From: Tomocerus qinae
Lineage: Eukaryota > Arthropoda > Collembola > Entomobryomorpha > Tomoceridae
Direction of reading: 5' to 3'
DNA length: 64,000 nucleotides
NCBI GenBank assembly: GCA_020055645.1
Contig: CM034546.1
Span: 37,696,001-37,760,000 of the forward strand
Positions 46,674 through 58,289 of this stretch are shown here, piece by piece. The translations under genes were made by a program, and so were the position numbers. Positions within the stretch are counted from its first letter, which is position 1, and each line of letters begins with the position of its first letter. The notes under the pieces are model-generated. The model was not told where the DNA came from. It did not search any database and saw nothing but the letters and a program-made list of their open reading frames with translations.

Positions 46674-48014
46674 TCAGAGAGATGTGAGGAGCAACAATGT
46701 GACTAAAGCGTTTGTCATGGCTTCATAACAATCGGCAAGATGTTTCTGCTTCACATATTTGAGAATTCCATAGCGAATCCCGTAAGGAGGCAATGCAACA
46801 ACAGCCTTTCTTGTAACCTTCTGCTTCAGTCTAGATCTTCTCACTTGTAGGATTATCTTTGAGTTGTCATCGAACAATTTCCCTGCCCCCAACATTATCA
46901 TTGTGATTAAAATGTAACAGTTGAGAACCACAGACATGAAGAAACCAACTTCTATAATTGTCAAGACTTTGTGGAACCGAAATACAAGAAGATTTAATAC
47001 TGTTGCTAAAGATATCATTATAAAGACGGAAGTCGGCAGGAATATTTTCTCACAGCTGGAATTGTAGGCAGTATTCAGAATTTGAAGCGTCCTGAAATTT
47101 TTTAGTTTTTGTTCCAGTGGCATTTCTCTATATTTAAGTTATTTTATGGTTTATTTTAAGAGAATAAATTTAATTAATGAGGGTTAGATATAGTTACCTT
47201 AACAGATTTTGCCAGCTTACACCATAAAGAAGGTAGATAACATTATATAATGCCACCAAAACAAATAGCCAGCCTGAGATTATTTTCATGATGATATCCA
47301 GGACAGCAATGATAATGCACAGCAGGAAGTGCATTGGGAAAAGTTTGCCCAAAGAATTTTGCAGCATTTGTTTTTGACTAACCGACGCTACTATTAAGAT
47401 CAGACAAGGTAAGTATGGAATTAGTGCAAGGAATCCGTAGGATATTATTTTTTCCAATTTTGATTTCCTCTTTTCTGGAATCCCCAAGAGATCTACAATA
47501 TTGTAAAAAATGTTTATAGTTGTTATTATGTTTAAGTATGACTCATTTACACAATGGAAAATTTTTCCTTACTTCTTGTACGTTGAATTATTTTTGATAT
47601 CTGGTTGATGACATACACCATTTCTTGCTTTCGATTGGACAGGGTTCGACATGTTACGTATGTTTCCAAATAACACATAACCCACACGAAACACAGCACA
47701 TTTTCGTTGATCGTTGATCGTTGACTAGTTTTGATATCTTGAACCAAATATGCAACTTGATAGATGAGGCCAATTAAAGTATAGACAATAAATGCCTTAA
47801 GACGGTATTTTCGTTTTAATGACTTTGACAATTTTAGCCTTTGGTTTAATCCATCCCATGAAAAGGAAAGGATGCCCAAACTGTGAAATAACTTCACATA
47901 AATTCCAAATACTTGCAAGCAGATGTTTTGATCGCCAAGATTTAATTTATCTACTTTGATAAATTTAATAATCTTTAGATTATTAAGTCCCCACCGTTTG
48001 AATGAATTTTTCAT
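46674..48014 (-). CDS. Multi-membrane-span receptor-like protein, copy D (only intact copy)
   Basis: Three exons on the minus strand: 47573-48014, 47198-47492, 46674-47127. Borders are GT-AG and phases fit, giving 396 aa without interruption. Hydrophobic segments near residues 33-52, 74-93, 105-122, 166-187, 204-236 (long, perhaps two), 270-292 and 297-325 suggest seven or eight spans, plus a hydrophobic C-terminal tail. A charged loop (VRRSRLKQKVTRK) precedes the conserved PPYGIRYGILKYVKQKH and DCYEAMTNALVTL. Size, span number, clustering and rapid pseudogene formation resemble arthropod gustatory receptors, but the family's TYhhhhhQF motif is absent, so this is only a suggestion. The chosen ATG (MKNSFKRW) aligns with an internal Met of copies C and F. 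Five damaged paralogues lie nearby. Confidence 0.8.
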
Positions 48015-49480
48015 GTCTTAAACTGTATATCTTAATAAAAATTATATAGATATAAATGGCCTCTTAATTTATTATTTAAAATTATTTTAATGGTTAACAA
48101 TTCGTTTTAACTCCCTTAAGGATGCAATACTGAGAATTGCGATTTTATATGATTGTGAATTTTATAATTTCAGCGTTGTTAATGTAATGGGTCCCATTTT
48201 ATTGTTGGTCAAATTAAACAAGCAGCTGCAACTATGTCCTCTAAATTATTGCTTACCTCCGTGCTGACATGAAATATACTGGGCACTAACTTATAATAAT
48301 AATCCTTGCGGATATACTTTGTATATTGATACAAACACAGTAGGTATGATAATACGCGTATTAAAATAATTGGGTAATACTTTCTTCATGGATATAATCA
48401 AACCAATGGATAAATATCATTATCATTATATTCCCTACAGTAATTATCGTTAGCTTGACTAGTACGACGTTCGATTAGTAGATCTCCACTTTGACAAAAA
48501 CTTTTTGGCAAAACAACAAAACAACTTTTAGTTGAGAACGGCAACTTTATATGAAATGTGAATTTTAAAACTTTAAATGTGTAATGTTTGTGTTTGGTTC
48601 TATTTTGGTTGCAGGTTTTAAACTGGGTACGCTTGCTTTGTCATTTGTCTTCCAAATAATTCATTACCTCCGCGCGGACGTGGAATATATATTTAATATC
48701 TTACGATGTGGCAATCATTGCGAATGCGAATCCTTCATAGGTATAATGAGGCAATAATATGGTAATAGGTATCACACATTAAAGTAATTGCGTATATATT
48801 TTCTTCCTAGATAGTCAAACAAATAGTTGAATGTCAATATCATTAATCATTATAGAAGAAACGGCTGCATAATATTAGGGCTTCCAAATTAGAAATATAT
48901 TTCAATCTTCATGGTTAATCCCGGATTTTAAGAAAAAATTATTAATTTGTTTAAAATTGTATACTCCTCTGCATAAATGTCTTACAAAGGGAATTAATAA
49001 CTGCATTATAATCGCAAGCATTTTATATCCAAAGGTAAAATGGAATTTAATTACTAAATATTATTGTTCAAATGTCTAGCAATTATCTTAATGGATAGGA
49101 CTGTAAATAAAGGATAAGAGACTAGTGCAATAATTACTACGACAATTACTTTACCCTGTCGAGGTTCAATAATATTCGTATTTATTACGATTTTTATGTT
49201 TGCTATACTTAATAGTATAATGTTTGCCGTTAAGCCGAAAATGGTTCAGGTATCCGCAAAGCCGTTTCTTGAAAAGCAATGACAATGAATTACAGACTTG
49301 TGATATGCGATATGCCAAGTATGCCAATAAAACTTAATTAATAATTACGAATGCATTACTGTAGTTAATATTCTTTGCAGTGCAATTTTTAGTTGTTTAT
49401 TCCACTTTAAGTTACATCACATCGCTATACTATTTAAATTGCAATTTCATAGTAATAGCCGTTAAAAAGATAATTGCAAT
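48015..49480. other. 5' flank of copy D and spacer
   Basis: 48112-48128 carries the CCCTTAAGGATGCAA end of the small repeat family (see 27368-27486). 48560-48960 resembles upstream flanks of copies B and C. Nothing else is recognised. Confidence 0.45.
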
Positions 49481-49487
49481 GTACAAA

Positions 49488-50322
49488 AATATAACAGGTA
49501 AAAACCTGGAAAAATATACGGTGATAATGCCACAAAAACTCGAAAACAAAGCATTATTTAGATATTTAGAGCATGAGAAAATAATGTATTTTTTTCATAA
49601 GTATTCTCTTCAATCTCCCGGTGAGTTTAAAGTTAAGGCATTTGAACTATCCTTGAACATTTGTTTTGTGACATAAGTACATGAGCCAAAACTTGAAAAT
49701 GTAATATTGTGTTTACTGGCCCGTCAATATAGTTAACCTGTGTATGTAGGGATGGAAAATATTTAGTAAAACGGGAATTTGTTGCACTTGTATTTTTTGT
49801 ACGCCTTTGTAAAATAGCATATTACTAATTTAATGTCAATAACGGAGCTACAGAGAGTTGGCAATTTTTTGTGCCCATATTCTAGATAAAATATTCGATT
49901 TGATCATAGCATGATTGCACTCCTAATATGAGGGGTGCATACAAATTACAAGCAATGCCAAAATTTAATTCCTAAATAATATAGAAAATACTGTTGTTTA
50001 TTGAAATCGCCATTTGAAGAAACTGGGGCTGTAGTTTTCTACTTTTAATACACAAAACGTTGGTTGAAATTTGGTAACTCATTTTCAGCTAATAGTCATG
50101 TTAAGTTGAAATTATCGTAAGCTGCAACTAAAATCACATAAAGTCTGTTCAATATCTGTGTTGCAGGGTGGCAAAACAATAGCTTTAAACTCACGGGGAG
50201 ATATTAAGAGAATACTTTTGAAAAAATACATTATTTTCTCATACCGCAATCTCTAAATAATGCCTTTTTTCGAGTTTTTCTGGCTATCTCACCGTATATT
50301 TTTCCAGGTTTTTACTTGTTAT
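49488..50322. repeat. Imperfect inverted repeat, ~140-bp arms, ~560-bp spacer
   Basis: Left arm 49488-49630 (AACAGGTAAAAACCTGGAAA ... CTCCCGGTGAG) is mirrored at 50194-50322 (CTCACGGGGAG ... CCAGGTTTTTACTTG). An open frame at 49380-49676 falls across the left arm and is not supported as a gene. No target duplication recognised. Confidence 0.7.
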
Positions 50323-50429
50323 ATTTTTTATTTTACTGTTTTTCTTGATATATCTGGTTATAGCTATCTACGAATAAGCTTAAACTACGAACTACATAAG
50401 TTTAAACCATATTATTAATATTTCGAAAT

Positions 50430-51402
50430 TATTTAATGTTTTCATATTTTTTATTATTGGCATTTTTATATTTTTGCTACGTCGTGTTAACAATTTCATC
50501 TTTTCTAAATTACATTCCAACACTTACCATGGAACTGGTACTGCATTATATTTTATAACGCTTAGTGCGTAGTAGTATATATTTAACGCTGTAATTTTTT
50601 TCCTTTAAAAATTATTACTACACTATTAAATAAATAAAAATAAATTTGTTTCAAATCGACTTTTCACTTTGTGAATATAGAACTAAAAAAATACAAATAT
50701 TTAAGACAAAACTGCATCATAAAAACTTGGATATTGGTAGTTTCTAATTTTATCGCGTCATGTCATTGATTCTAACAAAGTCATATTCTCTTTTAAAGAT
50801 GTCATGGAAATTTGTGAAAGATATTACATAAAGCTGTTTACATATTTTTTATTGTTGGCATTTTATATTTTTGCTACGTCATGTTAACAATTTCATCTTT
50901 CTAAAAAATTACAAATTTATCATGGAACTGGTACTACATGGTATTTTATAATGCTTAGTGCGTTATAGTATCCATTTAACGCTTTTAATTTTTTTCCTAT
51001 CAAAATTATCACTACAGCATTAAATAAATAAAAATAAATTTGTTTCAAATCGACTTTGATGTATAACATTTTCAAATTTTGGACTGCGGTGTGCAAATCA
51101 TTTAACCTTTTTAGTTTCACTTTGTGAATATAGAACTAAAACAATACAAATATTTAAGACAAAACTGCATCATAAAATCTTGGATATTAGTTTCAAATTT
51201 GAATCGCGTCATGTCAATGATTCTAACAAGGTCATATTCCCTTTTAAAGATGTCATTGAAAATTGTGAAAGATATTACATAAAGCTGTTTACATATTTTT
51301 TTATTATTTTTATTATTTTATTATGGTATTTTATAACACTTATTGCGTTGTAGTATCCATTTAACGCTTTTATATTTTTTCCTTTTAAAAGTATCACTAC
51401 AC
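50430..51402. repeat. ~400-bp tandem repeat, two full copies and a partial third
   Basis: The stretch including GCTACGTCRTGTTAACAATT, GGAACTGGTACT and the GAATATAGAACTAAA block occurs at about 50450-50830 and again at 50840-51295. A third, partial copy at 51296-51402 ends at the hAT element. Confidence 0.75.
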
Positions 51403-51652
51403 CAGGGAACTAAAAAGGTACTCCTTTTTTACAAAAAAGGTAAAAAGCACTACTTTTTCTAAAAAAGCAGTCCTTTTTACCTTTTTACCTTATTACCTTA
51501 TATACATGTAAAGTGGAAGCAAATGGGACCTACTGCTACATCATAAAGGTAAAAAGGCAAAAAGGACTACATTAAAAAAAATCTTACTCCTACCATTTTT
51601 ATAAAAAAGGCAAAAAAGGTAAAAGGCAAAAAAGGTACTTTTTTGTTCCCTG
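51403..51652. mobile_element. hAT-type MITE (250 bp) rich in AAAAGG
   Basis: Ends CAGGGAACTAAAAAGGTAC and inverted CAGGGAACAAAAAAGTACC; perfect 8-bp duplication CACTACAC (51395-51402, 51653-51660). The interior repeats AAAAAGG and CCTTTTT, so it can fold. The same target sequence, CACTACAG, is present uninterrupted in the preceding tandem copy near 51010. Confidence 0.9.
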
Positions 51653-51660
51653 CACTACAC

Positions 51661-53610
51661 ACATTCATTCCAGGGAACCAGTAGATTTTGGTATCCGGGT
51701 TTTACTATATTATTTCTACTGAACTTATGCTTAGGCTTTTACTACGTTTTGAATCTTTGGTGCAGGTTTGCATGTAGAGTATGATTTAAACTTTTTTTGG
51801 ACGCGCTAAATATTTGAAAATGATTAAATGAAGTATCGACTGTGAAGCCATGAAATATTTGAATCAATGATTAAATTATTAAAAGAAAATAAATAACAAA
51901 AATTCAAGGGAAACAGTTGATTTTGGTATCCGAGATTTGCTATAATATTTCTACTTCACTTGTGTTCTGGTCTTTACACCGTTTTGCCTCTTTGATGCTG
52001 TCTTTGCGTTTGGCTTTTTATTCAAAAATGATTTTCATCCTTTGGTTGCGATAAATGTATCAAAACGATAATAAAAAGTGCCGTTACTGAAGCCAATAAT
52101 TAGGTGAGTAAATTAACAACTTATCATAGGAAAATATTAAAAACTTGTTCGTGCCATGGAACCAGTTGATTTTTAAATCCGAGATTTACTTTACTGTTTC
52201 TACTGAACTTGTGTTAAGGTCGTTAATACTTTTTGCTTCTTTGATGTGCCTTTGAGTTTAGAGTATTATTTAACAATAATTTTTTTTATTCTAGCCGCGT
52301 TAAATATTTCAAAATGATGATATTAAAAAGCGTTTATGAAACCAACAAGTAGGAAAATAAATAATTCACTTATCAAAGGAAAACAAAATAGAAAACATTC
52401 ATTCCAGGGAACCAGTTGATTTTGGTATCCGAGATTTACTATATTGTTTCTACTTAACTTGAGCTTAGGCTTTACTACGTTTTGACTCTTTGATGCAGCT
52501 TTGCGTGTAGAGTATTATTTAAATATTATTGAACGCGCTGAATATTTGAAAATGATTAAATGAAGTATCGTTTGTGAAGCCAACAAGTAGGTGAATAAAC
52601 CAATCACTTATCAAGGGAAAATGATTAAAAAACTTTCATGCCAGAAAACAAGGGAAAGACTTGATTTTGATATCCGAGATTTACTATAATATTTCTACTG
52701 AACTTGTGTCAAGGTCTTTACTACGCTTTTGGCTCTTTGATGTAGCTTTGCCCTTAATGTATTAAACTTTTTGGACACGCTAAATATTTGAAAATGATTA
52801 AATGAAGCACCGTTTGTGAAGCCAATAAGTTGGTGAATAAATCAATCACTTATCAAGGGAAAATGAATAAAAAACTTTCATGCCAGAGAACAAGGGAAAC
52901 AGTTGATTTTGATATCCGAGATTTACTAAAATATTTGTACTAAGCTTGTGTCAAGGTCTTTACTACGCTTTGGCTCTTTGATGTAGCTTTGAGTGTAGAG
53001 TATTATTTAAACTTTTTTGGACGCGCTAAATATTTGAAAATGATTAATTGAAGTATGGTTTGTGAAGCCAACAAGAGCTTGAATAAATCACTAATTTATC
53101 AAGGGTAAATGAATAAAAAACTTTCATGCCAGATAACAAGGGAAGCTGTCGATTTTGGTATCCGAGATTTACCATATTGTTTCTACTTCACTTGTGTTCA
53201 GGTCTTTACTACGTTTTTCCTCTTTGATGCGGTCTTTACGTTTGAAATTTTATTTAAAAATGATTTTCTCTCTTCGGACGCGATAAACCTATCAAAAAGA
53301 TTATAAAAAGTGCCGATTCTGAAGCTAATAATTAGGTGAGTAAATAGCGTTTGTCAAACCAACAAGTAGGAAAATAAATAAATCACTTATTTAAGGAAAA
53401 CAAAATAAATTGCATTCATTCCAGGGAACCAGTTGATTTTGGCATCCGGGTTTTACTATATTATTTTTATTGAGCTTAAGCTTAGACTTTAACTAGTTTT
53501 GTCTCTTTGATGCAGCGTTGGGTGTAGAGTATGATTTAAAGTTTTTTGGACGCGCTAAATATTTGAAAATGATTAAATGAAGTATCGTTTGTGAAGCCTA
53601 CAAGTGAATG
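51661..53610. repeat. ~240-bp satellite, about 8 copies
   Basis: A unit beginning around CATTCCAGGGAACCAGTTGA starts near 51667, 51904, 52143, 52399, 52638, 52884, 53130 and 53413. Each contains TATCCGAGATTTACTATA, TTTGATGCAGCTTTG-like and GCGCTAAATATTTGAAAATG blocks. Copies differ noticeably, so the array is old. A 65-codon frame at 53109 is incidental. Confidence 0.85.
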
Positions 53611-54700
53611 GATAAACTGACTTACATATATATAGCTCTACATGTTGGTTTTATTGCTTTATTAAAACTGTGGTTATAACAGAAGATAATATGAGGTTAT
53701 TTAAGTAGACTGAAATATTGTTAGTTAATACTAGCTTTTGTTTAATTTCATAAAAGATTTTAACCGCCAATGTACTGGTCGCTGTTGTAAGTTTATCGCA
53801 TATCGGGTTGAATCTATCACAGAAATCCCATATTCCGTATAGTGTCAATTCCAATACGCTTGTTTAATATTCGAAGTTTAAAATACAAGGATTGTCGATT
53901 TATCCAGTCAGCCTTGCCTTTGGATTTATTTAAAATTAAAGTTGTGTAGCCTACTGTATTTTTGAAACTAAAAAAGTTTATGTTAAGGTTATTGCATATG
54001 AAGAGTGAGCGAGTACTACTAGTGTAATTATATTATCTGGCTAAACAAAGGAATTACATTCCGAAATGTAGTTATGAAGCTAAAAATGCAAAAAAATAAC
54101 AAACATTTTATGAGCTCTGGATGTTGACTTCTGCTCGTGAATAAATAATAACGAAAGGTTTAGTTAAAACTTTCTGTAAATTAAAGTGTTATTGAGAAAT
54201 GGACAACAATATTTCATTAGATAAAGTTAAATGCGAGTATAATATACGCGTATACATTTTTTTTGAATAAACACAGACCAAATGAAATTAATTGACAAAT
54301 ACTAACTGCATAATATAGACAATTTGGCTTAATAGATAGGACGAAGTAAATGAAGAGCACGATTATAGCTCATGTGTTTTGTTTATTATCTATGTTGACA
54401 ATTATACATTATCTTTCTATCCAAAACCTATGTCATAATATTCTTTAAAGCATCAACTCGAACCTATTATGGTAATTGTAATGCTTGAGAAAAGCTAACC
54501 TTAGCAATGTTTTCTCAATATTATGTTTATGAAATCGTTAGGTAGAAAATCCAAAACTTCTAATTATAGGAGTGCAAAAATTATAAAGCGTAAGATGAGC
54601 CTAAGTAAATGTGGTTAAATTAAGACTTCATGATACTACAACAACGTGTAAGTTTACAGGATAAATATTTATCAGAAAACCTACGGCAAGCCGTAACAGA
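53611..54700. other. Spacer; from about 54160 the 3' flank of receptor copy E
   Basis: 54160-54490 resembles the flanks of copies A-D (AATAAACACAGACCAAATGAAA, GTTGACAATTATACATTATC). No gene. Confidence 0.45.
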
Positions 54701-55550
54701 AGCTCGCCTGAGTAAAGGGGACCGTGCACACAGTTTTAATAGAATAATAGAAACAGGTTTATTTTCATATTTATTGGTTAATATTGAGTATCAAAGTCAA
54801 AATGTATGAATGTTGACCATCAAAGTCAATAGAAAATCAAAGCAGATTAACGTTGACTATGGAAATCAACAGAAACTCAAAATAGATTAATCCTGACAAT
54901 GAAAATCAACAGAAGATTAAAATAGATTAATTTTGACTATGAAAATCAACAGAAAATCAAAATAGATAATTGTTGACTATGAAAATTTATAGAAAATCAA
55001 AATTTATTAATGTTGAATATGGAAATCAACAGAAAATCAAAATTGATTAATGTTGACTATGAAAAGCAACAGAAAATCAAAATTTATTAATGTTGACTAT
55101 CATAATGGAAAGCAATTCGAAAAATATAAATTTAACTATCTATTTGCATATAAATGCGAAATAGATTTATTTTCGTCCTATAATAGGTATTTTCCAGTTT
55201 TATTTACTTTATTATAAAATCTTAAATTTTGTCGAAGCGGCATTTAATATTTTGTACTATCCCGCTAACAATCCATAGGAAGCACATTTGAACTTTTAAT
55301 GTCCATTTAATGTCACATTTTCATTTTGACTATTAAAATGAAGACAAAGTGAGCGCGCGGCATCTCAGCAACCTATGGACCAATGTGGCCCATTTTCAAT
55401 AGGCTTTGTCACAGGTCCATAGGCAATGTTTTTGCCAAGTTTAGTTGAAATCCATCAATGTCTTCAAAAGTTATCGTGTAAACGGACGCACGAACGGACG
55501 GACGGACGGACGGACTGTGCGATTCTATAAGCTGCCTATTCAGGCGAGCT
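54701..55550. mobile_element. Element with AGCTCGCCTGA inverted ends, 40-bp repeats and (GACG)n
   Basis: AGCTCGCCTGARTA at the left is mirrored at the right end. Inside, 54783-55104 is an array of about eight 40-bp units (GAAAATCAACAGAAAATCAA and TGTTGACTAT), and near 55490-55516 is a GACG run. No target duplication is clear and no coding frame. Grouped as one element from its ends only. Confidence 0.55.
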
Positions 55551-56164
55551 AAAAATGGATGTAGACTGTTAATTGTGATCTTATAATTTATGTTTGTTAT
55601 ATTTATTTCAGGTTTTATGCTGAATCATTCGCTAGGTATTATAAAATGTTACTGTGTGCGAAACCTAGCGTGATTTTAAGTAACTGCGTCTTGGAGTCAG
55701 CGTAGGTACGATTTAACGTACGAAGAAGTGTGCTCTCAGATTGGCTTGGGGAGAATGAATTGGTTAATAATTAGGCCCAATAATTTTGTAATTTAATTAT
55801 ACGAATTAAGAGTTTTTGACATTGTGCTAACACATTTAAATTGAGTTAATGTTAGTTGTCAAAATTCACTTTGGTTTGAGAGTCACCAGTCACGTTATTG
55901 GACATAATTTTTAGATCGAAATTCTATAGATCATTTGGGCAGCTTATACTACACAGTGATCCATAAGAATTTGACTAACTCAAAAATACTGCATAAACTT
56001 TACCATCTTTCAATTGATCCTTTTAGAGAAACTCGTTTGGGCGGAAAATTGTAGGAATTTACATTGAAAGAGAACGAATTTTTTTAGAAAACTGCCTGTA
56101 ACTTTTGATCTAAAAGAGTAAAGTGGCATATGTCAGCAAGTGGAAGTTTGCCAAACTTTATCAG

Positions 56165-56410
56165 TTTCGCATATCTGTAAAAGCACAATTTCCTACGATG
56201 TCTACAACTCAAATTATGGTCATTTTACCAAAACACCTTTTTCGACATGAGGGAAAACAGTCAAATTTGTATTATTCATAAGTGTCGCTTCGCATCTTAT
56301 TAAATCTAATGACTATATTTTCCCCCCATGTCGAAAACGGTGCTTTGGTAAAATGACCATAATTTGAGTTATAGACATCGTAGAAATTTGTGCTTTACAG
56401 ATATGCAAAG
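56165..56410. repeat. Inverted repeat, ~90-bp arms
   Basis: GCATATCTGTAAAAGCACAA ... CGACATGAGGGAAAA at 56169-56257 is mirrored by TTTTCCCCCCATGTCG ... TTTACAGATATGC up to 56408. Loop about 60 bp. Arms differ at a few positions. Flanking 55551-56160 and 56411-56930 show nothing else recognisable. Confidence 0.8.
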
Positions 56411-56931
56411 CTGATCAAATTTCCCAATTTCGTCAACTTTAAGTCTCACATATTTAAGTACCATTCAGCTTCCTGGGAATACTTATTCATTTATTTCTCT
56501 GGGAGTCGAACTTGGTTCATAGACATAGACATGCATAAATTAAACCAGGATTTTAAGACTTAATTTAAATATAATGATAGTCAAATAAGATTCATACAGC
56601 TATATGAAAACAGCACAAAAGTCCCTATTTACATCCTATCAATAACATAATATTATGCAAAATTTTAAATACTAGTTTTATACAAGAGATTTGCAACTTG
56701 TTTGTCTAATAAATCGCATATACAATACTAATGGTTATAATTATCGTACAATTATAACCAATATAAAGCAATAGTAATTAGTGATTGGTAGAAAGGTTGA
56801 CTTTTAGTAATTGAGAAATTTAGTTTTTAAATGAAGTTATTTTTTGTGCATTTGTTGATAACTTTGAAAAAGTTAAGTGATGAAATTGAGATTAGCTACC
56901 AATGATACACTATTATAGCCTAAGAATTGAA

Positions 56932-58284
56932 TTATCGAGATGTGAGGAGCAGAAATGTGACGAGAGTATTTGTCATGCCTTCGTAACAATCAGCTAGATG
57001 TTTTTGCTTCACATATTTGAGAGTTCCATAGCGAATCCCGTAAGGAAGCAAAGCAAGAACAACTTTTTTTGTTACCTTCTCCTTTTCTTTGGATCTTCTT
57101 AGCTGTAGAATTAGCTTTGCACTGTCATCGAACAATTTACCAGCTCCGAACATTATTATGGTGAGTGAGAAATATGTATCGGCAACAGTGGAGACCAAGA
57201 AAGCGATTTCTAAAAATGTTAGGCTTTTGTGGAAACGAATTACAAGAAGTTTTAGCACTGTGCCTACAGAGGTCATGACAAATACGAAGATCGGCAGGTA
57301 GATTCTCTCACAGCTTGAATTGTAGGCACTGTTAAGAATTTGCAGCATTCTGTATTCCTTTATTTTTTGTTGCAGAGGTATTTCTCTGATAAAAAATTTA
57401 ACATGTATAGTTGATTTCAAGAAAAAATTTTAGACTTAGTTTAAATTATGTGCTCACCCTAACAGATTATTTTTCCAGCGGATACTGTAAAGAAGATAGA
57501 TGACATTGTAGAATACCGCAAAAACAAATAACCAGCTTGAAACTATTTTTATGATGACGTCCAGAACAGATAGGATAATATAAGGAATGATATGCATAGG
57601 AAAATGTTTGTCAAGGTAATTTGGCATCAGTTGATTTTGACTGATTGCCACCAGTAATAAAATCAGGCTGGGTATATACGGAATAAATGCAAGGAATACA
57701 TAGGATATAATTTTTTCCAATTTTGATTTCAATTCCACAGTCCCTGATAAATCTAAAATATTTAAGTATAACAATATTAAAAGTTATTTTAATTACAGCT
57801 AATTGGTTAGTTATTAATAGATAGGAGAATATATTTATACTTTTGGTACGCTGACATAGTTCCGACAGTTGGTTGACGACATACACCATTTCGTGCTTCC
57901 GATTTGACAGATTCCTGCAAGTTGAGTACATATCCATATAAGACATAACCCACATGAAGGACAATACATTTTCGTAGATCTTCGATTGACCATTTTTGAT
58001 ATCTTGAACCAAATATGCAATTTGGTAGATGAAGCCAATTAACGTGCAGGCAATCAATATTTTAAGAGGGTATTTCCATTTAGGCGACTTTGACAGTTTT
58101 AGCCTTTGGTTCAATCTATCCCATGAATAGGGAAGGATTCCCAAACTGTGAAATAAACTCACATAAATTCCAAATACTTGCAAGCAGATGTTTTCATTAC
58201 CAAGATTTAAGACGTCTTTCTTTATTTTCGCAAGGTTAAAATTTTTGGAAGATGATATTGCAACTTTTCGAATGACTTCTGCAT
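56932..58284 (-). pseudogene. Receptor-like copy E, N-terminal frameshift
   Basis: Exons 57841-58284, 57458-57752, 56932-57385. Exons 2 and 3 are open and spliced correctly, and exon 1 is open from VLNLGNENICLQVF onwards. The expected start (MQKSFEKLQ, ATG at 58284) is out of frame by two bases relative to copy C: the AT-rich stretch between CTTCC and GCGAAAATAAAG is two bases longer, and a stop follows. No other in-frame Met precedes the first span. Unless an untested start or assembly error is involved, translation would fail. Exon 3 retains LLPYGIRYGTLKYVKQKH and the usual C-terminus. Confidence 0.7.
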
Positions 58285-58289
58285 GACTT

